Assembly: GCF_026278345.1 (NCBI RefSeq)
Contig: NZ_CP111085.1
Span: forward strand, 5,362,501-5,426,500
From: Tellurirhabdus rosea
GTDB lineage: Bacteria; Bacteroidota; Bacteroidia; Cytophagales; Spirosomataceae
Direction: 5' to 3'
DNA length: 64,000 nt
Positions 62,996 through 64,000 of the stretch are shown one piece after another. A program made the translations under genes and the position numbers. Position 1 is the stretch's first letter. Each line of letters begins with the position of its first letter. The notes beneath the pieces are model-generated. The model saw nothing but the letters and a program-made list of their open reading frames with translations. It was not told the origin of the DNA and did not search any database.

Positions 62996-63522
62996 AAATG
63001 CGGGTCGCCGATCGCAAAGGTTGCCTCGAAACCGGCCGAGGGCTGGTAGGCTTCCACCTGCACGCCGAATTTTCGTAAAAACTCGACTCCTTCGTCCACC
63101 CCGATTCCTTTGTAGCGGGCGTACGAATGCAAATAAATTACCTTGGCGATTTTCATGCTGTAAATAATCCGGGCGCAGGCGATGCAGGGCGACAGCGTCA
63201 CGTAGAGGGTCGCCCCTTCCACACTCGATCCGTTCTTGGCCGCATACAGAATCGCGTTCTGCTCCGCGTGCAGCGCCAGCGAACAGCTTCCCTTGGAATC
63301 CCGCGGGCAGCCGGTGTCCGGAAATTCCTCGTCACAGTTGTGCGTCCCGGCCGGCGGTCCGTTGTAACCAATGGAAATGATGCGTGTTTCCTTGGTTAAA
63401 ACGGCGCCGACCTGGGCCTTGATGCAATGCGAGCGCCGGGAAAGATTCACGGCCAGCTCCATAAAAATATCTTCAAAACGGGGCTTCAGCCGCTCGTCCG
63501 AATGTGAAAGCTCCTGATTCAA
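62992..63522 (-). CDS. dCMP/cytidine deaminase-family zinc enzyme
   Basis: A 176-aa deaminase, most like deoxycytidylate deaminase (ComEB type). Zinc motif HAEQNAI (85-91) supplies His85 and Glu87; SPCIACARI gives Cys113 and Cys116. The segment GYNGPPAGTHNCDEE..GCPRDSKGSC is typical of dCMP deaminases. It would supply dUMP for thymidylate synthesis. The start is a rare TTG at 63522: no ATG or GTG lies between the upstream in-frame stop and the conserved FEDIFMELAVNLSRRSHC region, and the internal ATG would cut into it. Confidence 0.92.
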   Translation of the reverse strand: MNQELSHSDERLKPRFEDIFMELAVNLSRRSHCIKAQVGAVLTKETRIISIGYNGPPAGTHNCDEEFPDTGCPRDSKGSCSLALHAEQNAILYAAKNGSSVEGATLYVTLSPCIACARIIYSMKIAKVIYLHSYARYKGIGVDEGVEFLRKFGVQVEAYQPSAGFEATFAIGDPHL

Positions 63523-63564
63523 AGGGATACGATGGATCGTTAATGTAATTCCTATTCGATTTAC

Positions 63565-64000
63565 TCATTTATTCGATGCCATCAAAGCTTTGGACTGAAG
63601 CCACGAGGGTCGGTTGGTTACCACCCGGGCCTTCAATTCGTTCAGCAAAGAGTAGAGCCCGAAGTAGGTCCGGTTGATGTAAAGGCCGTGCTGCGAGCCG
63701 CGGGCGACCTTTGAATTTTTCAATTCTTCAACGCGGGATAATTCATCGGCGAAGGCGTACACGGAATCGAAGTAGGAATCGTCCCCAAAATCAAACTCCT
63801 GAACGCTGAACGGCTTGCCCAGCAGGTAGATCATCTGCTTGAACAGGTCCGAAAAGAACACCTGTTCCCGCGGGCTGTCTTCCGGAACGATGAATTCCAG
63901 GTTGCGGAAAATCTGCACGGTGGCCTCTTCTTCATCCAGCGTGTCGAAATTGATGAGCCGGAAGTAATTGTCGTAAAAGAAGTCAGGAATCACTTTTACG
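63565..64000 (-). CDS. ABC1/AarF-family atypical kinase, C-terminal part (partial)
   Basis: At least 145 residues of a protein whose reading frame runs off the right edge of the window (the frame is open through VKVIPDFFYDNYF at the boundary). The end LYINRTYFGLYSLLNELKARV matches the C-terminus of ABC1/AarF/UbiB-type proteins of Bacteroidota, as do the preceding helices. These atypical kinases are linked with quinone synthesis or lipid metabolism. The catalytic part lies outside the window, so nothing can be said about its activity. It is upstream of the deaminase gene (42-bp gap). Confidence 0.72.
   Translation of the reverse strand, partial: VKVIPDFFYDNYFRLINFDTLDEEEATVQIFRNLEFIVPEDSPREQVFFSDLFKQMIYLLGKPFSVQEFDFGDDSYFDSVYAFADELSRVEELKNSKVARGSQHGLYINRTYFGLYSLLNELKARVVTNRPSWLQSKALMASNK

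Overview
The window is a stretch of a Bacteroidota chromosome, most likely order Cytophagales near Spirosoma or its relatives (inferred from gene content; no search was run). Evidence seen: a primary sigma factor of only 287 aa without region 1.1, several TAnnTTTG promoter elements, almost no Shine-Dalgarno sequences, TonB-dependent receptors with a carboxypeptidase-regulatory-like N-terminus, LytS/LytTR pairs, an HU-like/SPOR protein and a START-like small protein. Coding DNA is GC-rich. The exception is a gene-free, AT-rich kilobase before the glyceraldehyde-3-phosphate dehydrogenase gene. No insertion sequence, prophage or CRISPR array was seen.

Layout. 1-1700: 3' part of a 23S rRNA gene, 5S rRNA and the rRNA terminator. 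1760-7713: a serine hydrolase, then a compact cyanophycin module (synthetase cphA converging on an isoaspartyl peptidase-cyanophycinase pair) that could make, depolymerise and hydrolyse the Asp-Arg storage polymer. 7814-14539: YceI protein, a large TonB-dependent receptor, a LytS/LytTR two-component pair, a YhhN-family membrane protein and a single-domain receiver. 14760-27301: an exopolysaccharide locus with a phospho-sugar transferase fused to a receiver-like domain, four further glycosyltransferases, an O-antigen-ligase-like polymerase, a GumC-like chain-length protein with a degenerate kinase domain, a half-size TolC-like protein and an acyltransferase. Single-domain receivers lie around it, one of them lacking its phospho-acceptor Asp.

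27587-38582: gyrA, a TPR protein, a vitamin B12 uptake operon (BtuB-like receptor plus BtuG-like lipoprotein) behind a cobalamin riboswitch, an XRE regulator with repeat-rich upstream DNA, dapD, the AT-rich island and gap. 38635-47514: leftward genes for a 1006-aa TPR protein, an outer-membrane barrel and an HU-like/SPOR protein; after an intrinsic terminator come a TonB-like protein, folC and trmB. 47677-53688: M61 peptidase, small conserved-looking protein, TPR lipoprotein, menD and the primary sigma factor. 53758-64000: pnp, rpsO, a secreted TPR/Ppx-like protein, an LptF/LptG permease with a long extra C-terminus, a START-like protein, tRNA-Met(CAT), holA, an ACP phosphodiesterase, dCMP deaminase and the 3' part of an ABC1/AarF-family kinase gene running off the right edge.

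The most distinctive content is the complete cyanophycin module, the receiver-sugar transferase fusion with its Cys-rich insert, and the secreted TPR/Ppx-like protein next to the LptF/LptG permease. No wholly new system can be proved from sequence alone.
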